The notes: generated from the letters alone by a model not told the origin. 64,000 nucleotides of DNA from an uncultured Finegoldia sp. (GCF_900766215.1 NZ_CAAFUQ010000089.1:1-64000), one strand, 5' to 3'; shown: positions 27,901 through 37,230, numbered from the stretch's first letter. Translations and numbers: made by a program.

Positions 27901-30582
27901 TTGGCTGTCTCCACCTTTGTACAATCCATTTACTTTTAGAAGAATTGGGTCGATGAATAAATTTCTCAATGTTTTACCATCTTTATCTAAGATGTCGTAT
28001 TTTACATCAAGAGCGTTTCTCATGATTGAGATTACTGGAGAAACTTCTGCATTCATTCCTTCTTGTTTGTTGGAGTTTACGAATACTGTTGGTTTGCCAT
28101 CAACATTCCAAGCATTCCAGTAATTCCATCCACCTTTTTCTTGTCTTCTCATAAATCCTGATTTATCTACTCCACCATCTGGATATACTATTGGCTTGTA
28201 GTTTACTTCATTGCTAAAATCAGGCATGTTGTCGATGAATTGTGGTTGTGACCAATCGCCCTTAAATCCAGTGTAAGGAACTGAAAGTGTAGGATTAGTT
28301 TTGGAATCAAACATTACATATCCTTGTGCGAATTGGTTTTTGTCAATTCCTTTTGTAGATATCGTTGCAGTGTAAGTTTCTTCACTGTTAGCTTTTACTG
28401 TAACTTGTGGCAATGTTTTTTCTTCTGCAACTGATGAATGTTCAGTGTATCTTCCATCTTTTACTTCATCTCTTAATGAGATGTATTTTGGTGTAAATGT
28501 GATGTCATTTTTAGAGTAGTTCTTTAATTTGAATGTTGCATTAAATTGATCTCCAACTTCGCCTAATTCTAATTTGCCGTCTTCTTTTGTATCTTTTCCA
28601 CCAGTAGCTGTTACAGTTACGTGAGTTGTAGCTGCTTTTTCAAGGTCCACAAGTCCTGCACCTTGTTGTTTTGGTGTATACAATGAAGCGCCTTTTACTT
28701 CTGTGTCTTTTACAGGAGTGGCTGTGTTCATCATTACCAATACTGTCAAGTATTCTTGTTTTGGATCTGGTTTACCATCATCAGTTCTCTTCAACATATG
28801 GGCATCGTACAATCTTTGCATTACTAATGCACTTGCACCTGCAACTTGTGGAGTTGCCATTGATGTACCACTCATCATAGTGTACTTATCTTCGTTAATT
28901 GTTGAGTAGATTTGTCCACCAACACCAGCGATGTCTGGTTTTAATCTCAAATCAGGAGTAATTCCCCAAGATGAGAATTCACTCATTTGTCCACTCTTAT
29001 CATTCTTAACAGATTGTACTTTTGTGATGTTGATTTTTTGTTGTGGTTTTTCTTCTAATAATTTTATCAATTGTTGTCCAGCTTCATAGCTGATGAATAC
29101 TGAAGGAAATTCCTTATTTTCCATTCCAGACATAAATGACAAGTTATTGCCTTCTGGAGAGTTGTAAATTACTATACCAGCTGCACCTTTTGTTTTTGCT
29201 AATTGAGCTTTATCATTAAAGGATCCTTCTCCTCTTTCCGCAAGGACGATTTTACCAGTTACATCTTGTCCATTGTATTGTTCTTCTGTATTTCCTAATC
29301 CAACATGAACGTATTCACGGTATTCTGTAGTTGTATCTTCGTCTGCACCTTCTGCAGTACCTGTTGAGATTGCAATGTCTGTTCCTTCAACTAAAACATT
29401 TCTTCCTCTAAGGTTTGTGTTTTCCATTGATGCTACTGCATATGATGGATCCGCAACTGCAGGGTGTCCTGTAGTACCAAAATCAGGGTTAATAGCTAAG
29501 TTAGTCTTACCATCTCCGCCCCAGTTTGTAACACGGTCATTACCCATTGCAACTGCACACACAACGCCTGCAGCTTTTGCTTTGTTGAATGCTTCGTTTG
29601 TAGGAGATATTCCATCTCTACTGTAACCTGAACCCATTCCCAAACTCATGTTCAATACGTCTGCACCAAGTTTGATGGAGTCGTCAATCGCTTTCAACCA
29701 TACTTCTTCGTAAACTGTAGATACTAATGCATCGTTACTGAATACCTTCATCGCTAATAATTGTGCATTTGGTGCTACACCCCTTACTCCTTCATTTTCT
29801 GCATCACCATTTGCAGCAACTATACCAGCTACGTGCATTCCGTGGTATCCACCGATTCCTGAGTCTCTGATTTCATCTGATTCATCAGCGTAGTTGTATC
29901 CATAAGGAACTTTTCTGTTATACCATTTACCTTTTAATCCATTTTCTTTAATAACTTTGTTTACTTCGCCTTCGCTACTGTATTTTGATTTGATATCAGG
30001 AGATAGTTTCATATCCTTGTGAGATGGATCGACGCCAGTATCTATAATACTAATTAACATTCCTTGTCCTGAGAATTTGTATTGATCCCACAAAGTATTA
30101 GCCTTAATCATATTTGGAGCTGTTGCAAGGTTTGGAGTTGCTCCTCCTTTTGGTCTTTCAGCCTTCATTTGAGCTGTAACCTTCTTAACTCCTGGTTGTT
30201 TTCTCAACTTGTCGATGTCTTTTGCTTTTACCTTAGCTGAGAAACCTGTGATAACTGCAGAAAATTCTTCTTCCTTGTTTACTTTAACGTTTTCTTTCTT
30301 CAACTTAGTTTCGATGTTTTCTGAAGTTTTCTTTACTTCTGCTTCAGATGCCTTCACGGCTTTTGAGAATCTCGCGCTTTTTACGTTTGGTTCTTTTTGA
30401 ATGGCAGCCTTGTCATTAGTTTCTACGATAACTTTGACTTCTTGGTCTGCCTTTACACCTTGTTCTTGAAGCTTAGCGTATGTAGTGCTATCTGTTTGAT
30501 TAGTTGCAAATGTCGTTGCACTTGGTAATACCAATGAAAACAATAACACGCCAGCTAAAAACTTTTTAGAATATGGTTTCAT
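24958..30582 (-). CDS. Cell-wall-associated subtilisin-like protease with CWB2 repeats
   Basis: This 1874-aa secreted protease has a signal peptide (residues 1-27), an inhibitor-I9-like propeptide to about 145, and an S8 domain with catalytic D181 (IIDTGVDP), H247 (GYHGMHVAG) and S574 (SGTSMATP). A PA domain is inserted at about 425-510, as in lactocepin and C5a peptidase. Fn3-like and beta-sandwich regions follow, then a helical region near 1380-1510, a Pro-rich linker of PGKxDPxKP repeats, and three CWB2 repeats at the C-terminus (IAGANRYETA repeated) that bind wall polymers. It probably cleaves host or nutrient proteins. It resembles but is not clearly the known F. magna SufA. Confidence 0.94.
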   Translation of the reverse strand: MKPYSKKFLAGVLLFSLVLPSATTFATNQTDSTTYAKLQEQGVKADQEVKVIVETNDKAAIQKEPNVKSARFSKAVKASEAEVKKTSENIETKLKKENVKVNKEEEFSAVITGFSAKVKAKDIDKLRKQPGVKKVTAQMKAERPKGGATPNLATAPNMIKANTLWDQYKFSGQGMLISIIDTGVDPSHKDMKLSPDIKSKYSSEGEVNKVIKENGLKGKWYNRKVPYGYNYADESDEIRDSGIGGYHGMHVAGIVAANGDAENEGVRGVAPNAQLLAMKVFSNDALVSTVYEEVWLKAIDDSIKLGADVLNMSLGMGSGYSRDGISPTNEAFNKAKAAGVVCAVAMGNDRVTNWGGDGKTNLAINPDFGTTGHPAVADPSYAVASMENTNLRGRNVLVEGTDIAISTGTAEGADEDTTTEYREYVHVGLGNTEEQYNGQDVTGKIVLAERGEGSFNDKAQLAKTKGAAGIVIYNSPEGNNLSFMSGMENKEFPSVFISYEAGQQLIKLLEEKPQQKINITKVQSVKNDKSGQMSEFSSWGITPDLRLKPDIAGVGGQIYSTINEDKYTMMSGTSMATPQVAGASALVMQRLYDAHMLKRTDDGKPDPKQEYLTVLVMMNTATPVKDTEVKGASLYTPKQQGAGLVDLEKAATTHVTVTATGGKDTKEDGKLELGEVGDQFNATFKLKNYSKNDITFTPKYISLRDEVKDGRYTEHSSVAEEKTLPQVTVKANSEETYTATISTKGIDKNQFAQGYVMFDSKTNPTLSVPYTGFKGDWSQPQFIDNMPDFSNEVNYKPIVYPDGGVDKSGFMRRQEKGGWNYWNAWNVDGKPTVFVNSNKQEGMNAEVSPVISIMRNALDVKYDILDKDGKTLRNLFIDPILLKVNGLYKGGDSQRRFEYVPGGAAWDFKDRSGKPVDEGQYIYQITGHVDYKDAKEQKYQYNIVLDNTAPTLTYKYDKVNREITVIAKDNLAGVFSVGYENTTTGKWYEQQVREDHRYDDIGIVRDYSYTFKIADGFDLSNLSIYAWDNARNVIGNKIDTGITSNIEIKPIELKVNDPIPGLDEIKKHIVGLPKDAEVKILDNKDNIKATDKPGEFGIEVSVKIGDMETYYWIPIIVKSEEKKEEQPAKPEPEQPKDTTVYNLPVIKVENPDYYAAFGKHEDKDNPDAYKKIHIKGNVTKIKQLNHLTLTITKDGKKVEGTEVQEIKSKKEGDSNFSFDHELDISNLEDGRVYELQIKAEGENVRGDGIQDTIIRRIRKDYVAPTIEYTVEHEDEKAPTAKIKVKGHENMTYLEMYLDGSMLSRIDKTWDTFELKNGVDGEFEIEVPLEVGENKFQIKANDDAGNETIQEVGINRKDPNAKDPVDTKELFNNLLKANSIVSVPEKYEVTQEQIAELNKLIEEARTAISEQQPQDKVDEVNKKLTDALAKIKEKEVKKIDKKQLIGQKDDAQNLLDKKEVKLTDEQQKALQDLIKKAEDLTKKEDATQEEVDKLAKEIKDEIAKIQESGKPGKEDPAKPEQPGKVDPAKPEQPGKVDPAKPGQPGKENPTKQEKPGKEDPTKPGKENPANPGTTTPSVPGTTTPETPDQTPKATTRVAGADRINTAVEVSKKYYNTADTVIVANYEQFADSLSASALSKQLKAPILLVKKDQLDSVVAQEIKRLGAKNVIVIGGEKSIDKTKNSLSQYNVRTIAGANRYETSAKIAQEIIKRTGTTQAVIASGETFADALTVAPLANKNNMPILLVQPNNIPKATQEVLKQIKKAIIVGGEKTISKEVANKLPNATRIAGANRYETAKKIYEYGFKDRKEVNIANGTVPADSLVIGSIDCPILLAEANEIPEATKQAFEESKFEKVNVFGGENSIDESVVKELIK
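25820..26055 (-). repeat. Proline-rich PGKxDPxKP coding repeats in the subtilase
   Basis: The linker before the CWB2 domains is encoded by near-identical short repeats (PGKEDPAKPEQ, PGKVDPAKPEQ, PGKVDPAKPGQ, PGKENPTKQEK, PGKEDPTK, PGKENPA). The DNA units recur almost exactly (TTTTGCTGGATCTACCTTGC), so the number of copies may vary between strains. This is a wall-spanning segment. Confidence 0.8.
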
Positions 30583-30645
30583 ATTTCCCTCCTACTTTTT
30601 TATCCGCAAAAACGGCAAAATATTTGCTTTTTTGCTCATAACATA

Positions 30646-30674
30646 ATTTTACTTAACTAAATAGTAAATGTCAA
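30646..30674 (-). promoter_or_regulatory. Promoter of the subtilase gene
   Basis: On the minus strand TTGACA (30674-30669) and TAAAAT (30651-30646) are exactly 17 bp apart. Transcription would start near 30639, giving a leader of about 55 nt with GGAGGGA before the ATG. The rest of the 401-bp gap to 30983 is very AT-rich, with a TATAAT at 30956-30961 as probable -10 for the rightward ECF gene; I see no small gene in it. Confidence 0.75.
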
Positions 30675-30983
30675 ACTAATTTTGAAATTCGTATTTCATA
30701 AATATACTTCTATCGTTTTCATCAAAATAAAGATAATAATCCACGCATTTTGCAAATTAAGTTGTTTTATTTGGACAAATTACTGATAACATTTATTGTT
30801 CATTGTTTTTTTATTATTTAATTGAATAATAATGTGTAAAACCTCAAATTTCCCACATTTTTTTCCAAAAATATTTTTTCAAACAAATTTTATTATCAAA
30901 TCTGTTACCATAATTTTTTCAGATTTTGTTACTATTAACCACCACACAAATGTTTTATAATATATATTCATGAGGAGGAATCA

Positions 30984-31484
30984 ATGAACACTAAAAAAAT
31001 CACAACAACAGCGATTTTCATTGCACTTACAACGTTTTTCACAATGGTAATCAAGATACCAGTGTCACCTGCAATGGGTTACGTTAACCTAGGAGACTTC
31101 ATTATATTATTATCCACTGTCGCATTCGGACCAGTTATAGGAATGATTGCCGCAGCATTCGGATCAAGCTTGGCGGATTTATTGCTCGGTTATGCGGCGT
31201 TTGCACCATTTACATTCGTAGTCAAAAGATTGATGGCACTTGTAATGGGATTGTTCTTAAAGAAAATCAACAATCAAAAAACATCCACCGTTCTAATTGC
31301 TGGAGTTATTTGCGAATTAGTGATGGTCGTGGGATATTACTTCACATCTGTAATTCTTTACGGAAACAAGACTGCAATTGCTACAATTCTTCCAAACTCA
31401 GTCCAAGCCGCTGTGAATTTTGTGATATTCGCACTTATTTGGAAGAGATTTTTGAAAATAACTGAATCTATATTGAAAGACTAG
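30984..31484 (+). CDS. ECF transporter S component
   Basis: This 166-aa membrane protein has five to six hydrophobic segments. Its N-terminus (KKITTTAIFIALTTFFTMVIKIPV) and YVNLGDFIILLSTVAFGPVIGMIAAAFGSSLADLL follow the ECF S-component pattern, close to the PF07155 group. It binds a vitamin-like substrate for a shared ECF module elsewhere; the ligand is unknown. GAGGAGG lies upstream of the ATG. It differs clearly from the S component at 6505, so a different substrate is likely. Confidence 0.85.
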   Translation: MNTKKITTTAIFIALTTFFTMVIKIPVSPAMGYVNLGDFIILLSTVAFGPVIGMIAAAFGSSLADLLLGYAAFAPFTFVVKRLMALVMGLFLKKINNQKTSTVLIAGVICELVMVVGYYFTSVILYGNKTAIATILPNSVQAAVNFVIFALIWKRFLKITESILKD

Positions 31485-31494
31485 AGTGTATTTT

Positions 31495-31752
31495 ATGAAG
31501 AAATTATTAATACCTTTGTCTTATTTAGCACAAATTATTGTATTAATTGGGCTGATATTTTTTGATGGATTCGGTCAACAAGGCTTTGTTTTGTTGTATT
31601 TGATTCCATTCGCTATTTTGAATTTAGCTTTAAGAAATCAAATATACAACAAAAATCTCAGATTATTGCATGTTATAATAAATGTTATATCAATTTTCGC
31701 GTTTGCGATTTTAATGATATTTTCATTTGTTTTCCCAGTTTCAAACAAATAA
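31495..31752 (+). CDS. Small three-TM membrane protein, unknown
   Basis: I do not recognise this 85-aa protein. Three hydrophobic helices (about residues 4-22, 28-43 and 57-80) fill nearly the whole length. A GTG three codons upstream (31486) is an alternative start; the ATG has AGAGTG at better spacing. It begins 10 bp after the ECF S component and probably shares its transcript. Confidence 0.6.
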   Translation: MKKLLIPLSYLAQIIVLIGLIFFDGFGQQGFVLLYLIPFAILNLALRNQIYNKNLRLLHVIINVISIFAFAILMIFSFVFPVSNK

Positions 31753-31767
31753 ATTATTCTACAAACC

Positions 31768-31812
31768 AAAAAACACAGCCTGTCACTAATAGTGATAAGC
31801 TGTGTTTTGTTT
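31768..31812. terminator. Bidirectional terminator overlapping the PAP2 stop codon
   Basis: AAAACACAGC and GCTGTGTTTT form the outer stem with an inner CACTA/TAGTG stem. The PAP2 stop (31786-31788) lies inside the hairpin. Confidence 0.82.
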
Positions 31813-32424
31813 TCTATTGAATACTAAAAGTATAGCATGAGCTAGAATAATTCCACACACTACATCGATAATGCTGTGTTGTTTTACAAGCATAGTGCTT
31901 ATGCAAATTCCCACATCCCACAATAAGAATAAAACCTTCGATTTTCCGTTATTTTTCAATATTTTTCGAAACTGGTTATCTATTATCACGGTTGTCGATA
32001 CGTGGATGCTTGGACACACGTTATTTGGCGCATCAATTTTATGAATTTGTCTGATTAACCACGCACACACATCATTTCCAGTGATGTCTGTAACTCTAAT
32101 ATCCAAGGCTGTCGGATATATCATATAAATTATCAGTGATATGAACATCGCAGAAAACATCGGGATAATTATGTTGTACATATTATCGTATGATTTTCTC
32201 TTCAAAAGGTAGACAAATGGTATCACTAGCATCAAAAACCACGACGAATACATTAATATCGCAGGTTTGTAAAACGGGATGTAGTCGTCTAGTTTCGAAT
32301 ATACTATGTGATAATTTCTGTTGGGTATTTTTTCCATTGCAAAAAACCACACCAAATACACTGCGTAGACTTCTAGTATGAATTTGAGTGGATTTTTATC
32401 ATAAATTCGTTTAATATTTTTCAT
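31786..32424 (-). CDS. PAP2-superfamily membrane phosphatase/transferase
   Basis: This 212-aa protein has about five to six transmembrane helices and the PAP2 motifs CPSIHVS (motif 2) and KQHSIIDVVCG (motif 3); the motif 1 lysine region is weak. Such enzymes act on lipid phosphates at the outer face of the membrane, and the layout is like inositolphosphotransferase-type PAP2 proteins. It starts one base after the stop of the cation efflux gene and so is co-transcribed with it. Confidence 0.82.
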   Translation of the reverse strand: MKNIKRIYDKNPLKFILEVYAVYLVWFFAMEKIPNRNYHIVYSKLDDYIPFYKPAILMYSSWFLMLVIPFVYLLKRKSYDNMYNIIIPMFSAMFISLIIYMIYPTALDIRVTDITGNDVCAWLIRQIHKIDAPNNVCPSIHVSTTVIIDNQFRKILKNNGKSKVLFLLWDVGICISTMLVKQHSIIDVVCGIILAHAILLVFNRKQNTAYHY

Positions 32425-32425
32425 T

Positions 32426-33607
32426 TTAATAAAAGTTTCTTCTTTGATATCCTCTTGTAATCGCTATGATTGGCTTGTAGTCAGTGATTTGCGATAGGAT
32501 TTTGCCTTTCACAATATCGACTATTTTTTTGTCTTCCATTTCCTCATCTATATCGACTCTTATGTCAAAAATCATCTCGTCGCCTTCTTTTTTCGGACAA
32601 ATCCTAAAATCGTTCAATATCCATTTATCGTTAACATCGGTGATGATTTTCTCGACAATTTCGTGTAAGTTTTGAACTTTCGGATTGTTGACTGCTAACG
32701 GATCCATGTGAATTGTCGAATACACGCCCTTTTTTTCTATCAAATCTCTCTCGATTTGGTCTGCCAACGAGTGAAGTTTGATGAATTCTTCGGAGCTGTT
32801 CACTTCGACATCCACAGTTATGAAGATGTGACCTGGACCGTAATCGTGAACTCTCAAATCGTGTGCGCCGTAAATACCGTCGTATGATGTAATGAAATCG
32901 GTGATTTCACGTTCGAATTTTCTGGATGCACCAGTTCCTAAAAGCTTATCCACAGTGTCAGTTATCATTTCGTATCCGTTTTTGATGATGATAACACCAC
33001 CCAAAAGTCCGATGTATGCGTCGATGTTAAGGTGCGTCAATTTGAATACTACGACAGATATAAGTACGATGGATGTGGATATACAGTCGCTTTTTGAATC
33101 GACTGATGTTGCCATCAACAAATCAGAGTCGATTTTCTTGGAAATTTTGTAGTAAAATTTGCTTAGCCAGAACTTCGCCACAATCGCTACTATTAGAACA
33201 ATCAACGAATATATGTTGAATGTGATGATTTCCGGATGAATAATCTTCTTAAATGATGCGACAACCAATTTAACCCCGATGTAAATGACCAAAATCGTAA
33301 TCAATGACGAGAAGATGTACTCCAATCGTGAATGACCGTACGGATGTTTTTCATCGGCGGGTTTCGTGCTCATACTAAAGCTTAGAACCATCAGAATAAT
33401 ACTGAAACAATCCGATAAATTGTTGATAGCATCAGCCATTATCGCTATGGAATTAGTGAGTAATCCTATTATTAGTTTAGTAGAAAACAAAAATAAGTTA
33501 ATGAACAATCCCACAGCACTGCTCAAATTCCCGTATGATCTACGCGTAGTGAAGCTTTGCGTGTCCTCGTAATTTTTAACAAATTTTTGAATCAAAAAAT
33601 CTATCAT
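32426..33607 (-). CDS. Cation diffusion facilitator (CDF) metal exporter
   Basis: This 393-aa transporter has six transmembrane helices. Site residues are visible in ADAINNLSDCFS (Asn/Asp, TM2), HPYGHSRLE after TM2 and SVDSKSDCIS (TM5). A cytoplasmic C-terminal domain contains AHDLRVHDYGPGHIFITVDVEV, followed by an extra C-terminal extension. The TM2 NxxxD/DxxxD pattern suggests Mn or a broad divalent specificity rather than Zn only. AAGGAAGG precedes the ATG. Confidence 0.9.
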   Translation of the reverse strand: MIDFLIQKFVKNYEDTQSFTTRRSYGNLSSAVGLFINLFLFSTKLIIGLLTNSIAIMADAINNLSDCFSIILMVLSFSMSTKPADEKHPYGHSRLEYIFSSLITILVIYIGVKLVVASFKKIIHPEIITFNIYSLIVLIVAIVAKFWLSKFYYKISKKIDSDLLMATSVDSKSDCISTSIVLISVVVFKLTHLNIDAYIGLLGGVIIIKNGYEMITDTVDKLLGTGASRKFEREITDFITSYDGIYGAHDLRVHDYGPGHIFITVDVEVNSSEEFIKLHSLADQIERDLIEKKGVYSTIHMDPLAVNNPKVQNLHEIVEKIITDVNDKWILNDFRICPKKEGDEMIFDIRVDIDEEMEDKKIVDIVKGKILSQITDYKPIIAITRGYQRRNFY

Positions 33608-33683
33608 AAAATCCTTCCTTAAAATGTAATTATTTTATTATTATATCAGAGTTTATATCAAATGTTCACAATTAACAAAATAT

Positions 33684-35258
33684 TTACAATCTTACCGTTT
33701 CTTTTAGAATAATCAACTTATCCCCAACATTAAGCGTAACATTGCCCGTAGGAACAATGATTTCGCCGTTCTTTGATTGAATCATAACCACAAGTTCAGA
33801 ATCAATCATGTCGATATCCTTTAACTTCTTACCATTCCAGTTGTTTTTGTCGCTGATTGTGATTTCGACCAAACCGTAACCTGTCGGATCAAAATAAGAT
33901 TTGCCGCCAATTACAACAGTGTCATCTGCACAAATCACAGTATCGCCACGTGGAACTACAAGTTTGTTATCTCTTATAATTTTTGCAACAATTATATCGA
34001 AGTGAAGCCCAATCTCACTAACCTTTTTTCCTACAAGTTCACTGTGCTCATTTATTTTCGTTTCGATAAAACCAACATCACTTTTAGAACTGTAATAATT
34101 GAAAGTTTTAAGAACAGTATCGTCAGGATCAATCATATCGGTTTTCCTACAAATAATCGGAAAAAGGGATCCTTGAATTAAACAAGACAACAGACAAATC
34201 ACGAAAATTATGTGGAACAAATCTACAGATAACTTTGCGTTACTGTTGATAACCATAATCGCAAACGCAATCGCAGCTGCACCTCTGAAACCCGCCGCAG
34301 AAATTACAATAAGTTGATTCTTCTTGTATCCAAAAGGTTTCAAAAGCAGAATACTTGCCAATGGTCTTGCAATAATTGTGATAAAAACCATCACCAAGAA
34401 AGCCACAGGAACAGCCTTTACGATACTTTTAGGATCTGCCAAAAGTCCCAGCAAAAAGAACAAACCAATCTGCATTATTCCCGAAAAACCATCGAAGAAG
34501 AACACAACCTCTTTCTTCCTATAATATTCCAAATTCCCAATCATAATCCCCAGTACATACACTGACAAGAACGCATTTCCTCCCAAATTCTTGCTAATCG
34601 CAAAAGTTAGAAGTGCGCAGGAAATAATAAGAACAGTGAACAGACCGTCTTGTGAGAAATCTATCTTGAAAATCAATTTTTCGGTTAATTTTGCCATAAG
34701 AAAACCAACCAACAGCCCAATTCCAACTTGAAACAAAATCAGTTTGAACACGGAAGTCTTAGACCCCATCAAAATCGACAAGAAAATCATAGTCATAGTG
34801 TAAGCTGTCGGGTCGTTAGAACCACTTTCGATTTCAAGCATTGATGCAGTGGAGTATTTAAGGTTCAAATTCTTGCTTCGTAAAATCGAACTCACCGAAG
34901 CAAAATCCGTGGAACCTACAACGGATCCCAAAAGCATGGATTCCACAAAACTGATTTTAAGTACAAAATAACAGAAAGCTCCCGTAAGAACAGATGTCAA
35001 CACAACACCTGCACTTGCCATGATAACTCCCTGTGTTGTCACTGGTTTTGCCATTTTCAAATTTGTACCGAAACCACCGTAAAACATAATAATCAAAAGT
35101 GCAACGCTTGAAAATTCGTCCACAAACCTGTAATTATTAAAATCTTTTTCGAAAAAATTAAACGATATTCCTAAAATAATAAACAATAGAAACGACGGAA
35201 TACCATATCTATTTGAAAATTTAACAGCCAAAAGCGCCAACAAAAGCACAATTGCCAC
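33684..35258 (-). CDS. NhaP2/CvrA-type K+(Na+)/H+ antiporter with regulatory domain
   Basis: This 524-aa protein has an N-terminal CPA1-type antiporter domain of about 12-13 helices (GSVVGSTDFASVSSILR contains the ion-binding aspartates; ASMLEIESGSNDPTAYT is the conserved helix-6 motif). A C-terminal TrkA-C-like domain (SELVGKKVSEIGLHFD ... DTVVIGGKS) and a CorC/HlyC-like end follow. It exchanges K+ or Na+ for protons. The start is GTG at 35258 with a strong AAGGAGG upstream. Confidence 0.9.
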   Translation of the reverse strand: MAIVLLLALLAVKFSNRYGIPSFLLFIILGISFNFFEKDFNNYRFVDEFSSVALLIIMFYGGFGTNLKMAKPVTTQGVIMASAGVVLTSVLTGAFCYFVLKISFVESMLLGSVVGSTDFASVSSILRSKNLNLKYSTASMLEIESGSNDPTAYTMTMIFLSILMGSKTSVFKLILFQVGIGLLVGFLMAKLTEKLIFKIDFSQDGLFTVLIISCALLTFAISKNLGGNAFLSVYVLGIMIGNLEYYRKKEVVFFFDGFSGIMQIGLFFLLGLLADPKSIVKAVPVAFLVMVFITIIARPLASILLLKPFGYKKNQLIVISAAGFRGAAAIAFAIMVINSNAKLSVDLFHIIFVICLLSCLIQGSLFPIICRKTDMIDPDDTVLKTFNYYSSKSDVGFIETKINEHSELVGKKVSEIGLHFDIIVAKIIRDNKLVVPRGDTVICADDTVVIGGKSYFDPTGYGLVEITISDKNNWNGKKLKDIDMIDSELVVMIQSKNGEIIVPTGNVTLNVGDKLIILKETVRL

Positions 35259-35496
35259 GATAATCCTCCTTGGGAGATTGATAAATTAATAAAAATATTG
35301 AATTAATTATAGTATATCATAATAAATTGTAGGGTTTTTTTTGAAAAACAAATATATATCGCACAATTTTTTCGTCATTTATAGAAAATGACACAAATTT
35401 GGCATAAAAACAGCCTACTTATAAATTATTTCAATAAATGAAATACAAATTTTACGATATAATTAATATATAGAATATTTTAGGAGGGATTACATA

Positions 35497-36036
35497 ATGA
35501 AGAAATTCATTAAAGCTTTGACATTGTTTGCCATGATTTTAGTATTGGCAACTGGTTGCCAAAAGGCTGCTCCTGGAGCTGATAACAAAGGTCCTGGTAC
35601 TGCAAAAGACGGTAACGAACAAAAAATTGAAACTGCAAGTATGAAACTTGTAAAAGCTGTTAACAAAGGTGGATATCAACTTGTATCTACAGAAGACTTA
35701 AATTCATGGATTGAACAAAAGAAAGACATGGTTATAGTTGACACTATGCCAGCAAAATCTTTCGACAAAAACAGAATTCCTGGAGCTGTAAATGCTGAAT
35801 TGCCTATGAAAGCTGACGAATTAAAACCAGAACAAAAAGAAGCTTTCTTGAAAGCTTTGGGCGAAGATAAGAACAAAACTGTAGTTGTATATTGTGGTTT
35901 TGTTGGCTGTGCTAGAAGTGATGTCGGCGCAGTTATCGCAAAAGAAGCTGGATTTACAAATGTATATCGTCATCCAGGTGGAATTGTTGCTTGGATGGAT
36001 GCAGGATATAAAATCGAAGGTTCTGCAGCAAAATAA
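35497..36036 (+). CDS. Rhodanese-domain lipoprotein
   Basis: This 179-aa lipoprotein has a signal peptide ending in lipobox LATGC (Cys21). The single rhodanese domain has the IVDTMPAKSFDKNRIPGAVN region and the active-site loop YCGFVGCARSD, with a second Cys in the loop. It acts outside the membrane, probably in sulfur transfer or thiol redox. AGGAGGG precedes the ATG and a TATAAT lies at 35458-35463. The 238-bp gap upstream shows only AT-rich sequence and one short hairpin (35374-35392). Confidence 0.9.
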   Translation: MKKFIKALTLFAMILVLATGCQKAAPGADNKGPGTAKDGNEQKIETASMKLVKAVNKGGYQLVSTEDLNSWIEQKKDMVIVDTMPAKSFDKNRIPGAVNAELPMKADELKPEQKEAFLKALGEDKNKTVVVYCGFVGCARSDVGAVIAKEAGFTNVYRHPGGIVAWMDAGYKIEGSAAK

Positions 36037-36105
36037 GATATTTAATTGGGCAATATTTAATATATTGCCTAATTTTATGCAAAAAAATATAAAGGGGGAT
36101 GTTTT

Positions 36106-37218
36106 TTGAAAAAAGCATTGAAGATTTTACTTTTATTGGTTTTTGTATTTAGTTTATCGGCTTGTGCCAAGAATAATACACAAGAAACTAAACAAGAAGA
36201 AACTAAAAAGCAAGATTCTAATAAGGTAGAAATCAAAAAAGAAGAAAAGAAGGAAGAAAAATTCGCAGAAAGAAAAGGTACGTTGACAACAAATGTTGAT
36301 TTATCAAAATACGAAAAGGGTAAATCTGTAAAATTGTGGCTACCAATTCCACAAGATTCAGAATACCAAAAGATTACTAATGTTAAGGTAGATTTGGATG
36401 AAGCTCACGCTAAACAACAACAAACTACTGACAAATTAGGAAACAAAATGCTTTATGTTGAATGGGACAAGGAAGCTACTGATCGTAAGGTTTCTCTTTC
36501 TTTTGATGCTGATCGTAAGGAAATTAAAAGAGGAGAACTTTCTGAAAAAGAAGACCATGCTAAAAAGGACGAACTTAAGGAATTCTTGCAACCAAACAGC
36601 ATGATGCCTGTTGATGGTAAAGTTAAAGAACTCGCCGACAAAATCACTGAAGGCAAGACTAATGATTTGGACAAAGTAAAAGCAATCTACGATTGGACTA
36701 TCGCTAACATGAACCGTGACGAATCTGTAAAGGGTTGCGGTACTGGTGAAGTTGAAAAATTATTAGGTCATCCACAAGGAAAATGTACTGATATCCACTC
36801 AGTTTTCGTATCTTTGTGTAGAGCAGCCGGCGTTCCTGCACGTGAAATCTTCGGTGTAAGAATGAGCAAAAAGCCATCTGATGATGAAACTAAAGGTCAA
36901 CACTGCTGGTCTGAATTCTACCTTCAAGGTCATGGTTGGGTAAAAGCAGATCCAGGCGATGTTTTGAAGGCTGTTTTGAAACAAAAATTAGACAAATCTG
37001 ATGAAAAAACAAAAGAACTTGCTGACTATTATTGGGGAGGAATGGATTCACTTCGTGTAGCATTGACTACAGGACGTGATCTTACTCTTGAACCAAAACA
37101 AGATGACAAACCACTTAATAACTTCTGTTATCCATACGCTGAAGTAGAAGGTAAAGCTCTTGATTATTACAATCCAGCAGATTTTGAATACAACATCAAA
37201 TTTGAAGAAGCAAAATAA
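36106..37218 (+). CDS. Transglutaminase-like lipoprotein
   Basis: This 370-aa lipoprotein starts at a TTG (36106) with AAAGGGGG just upstream. The lipobox is SLSAC. After a Lys/Glu-rich linker and a beta domain comes a transglutaminase-like core with Cys in GKCTDIHSVFVSLCRAAG, His in GQHCWSEFYL and Asp in WVKADPGD, the papain-like triad. Such surface proteins probably hydrolyse or link peptides. It lies 69 bp after the rhodanese lipoprotein, perhaps in the same transcript. Confidence 0.9.
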   Translation: MKKALKILLLLVFVFSLSACAKNNTQETKQEETKKQDSNKVEIKKEEKKEEKFAERKGTLTTNVDLSKYEKGKSVKLWLPIPQDSEYQKITNVKVDLDEAHAKQQQTTDKLGNKMLYVEWDKEATDRKVSLSFDADRKEIKRGELSEKEDHAKKDELKEFLQPNSMMPVDGKVKELADKITEGKTNDLDKVKAIYDWTIANMNRDESVKGCGTGEVEKLLGHPQGKCTDIHSVFVSLCRAAGVPAREIFGVRMSKKPSDDETKGQHCWSEFYLQGHGWVKADPGDVLKAVLKQKLDKSDEKTKELADYYWGGMDSLRVALTTGRDLTLEPKQDDKPLNNFCYPYAEVEGKALDYYNPADFEYNIKFEEAK

Positions 37219-37230
37219 ATCAAAGTAAAG

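Noticed and set aside
35374..35392. GTCATTT/AAATGAC hairpin before the rhodanese gene
   Set aside because: No T-run and no link to a gene end; not supported as a terminator or riboswitch.
36106..37218. Transglutaminase lipoprotein as part of a peptide-maturation cluster with the rhodanese lipoprotein
   Set aside because: Only proximity supports it; no precursor peptide or transporter lies nearby.
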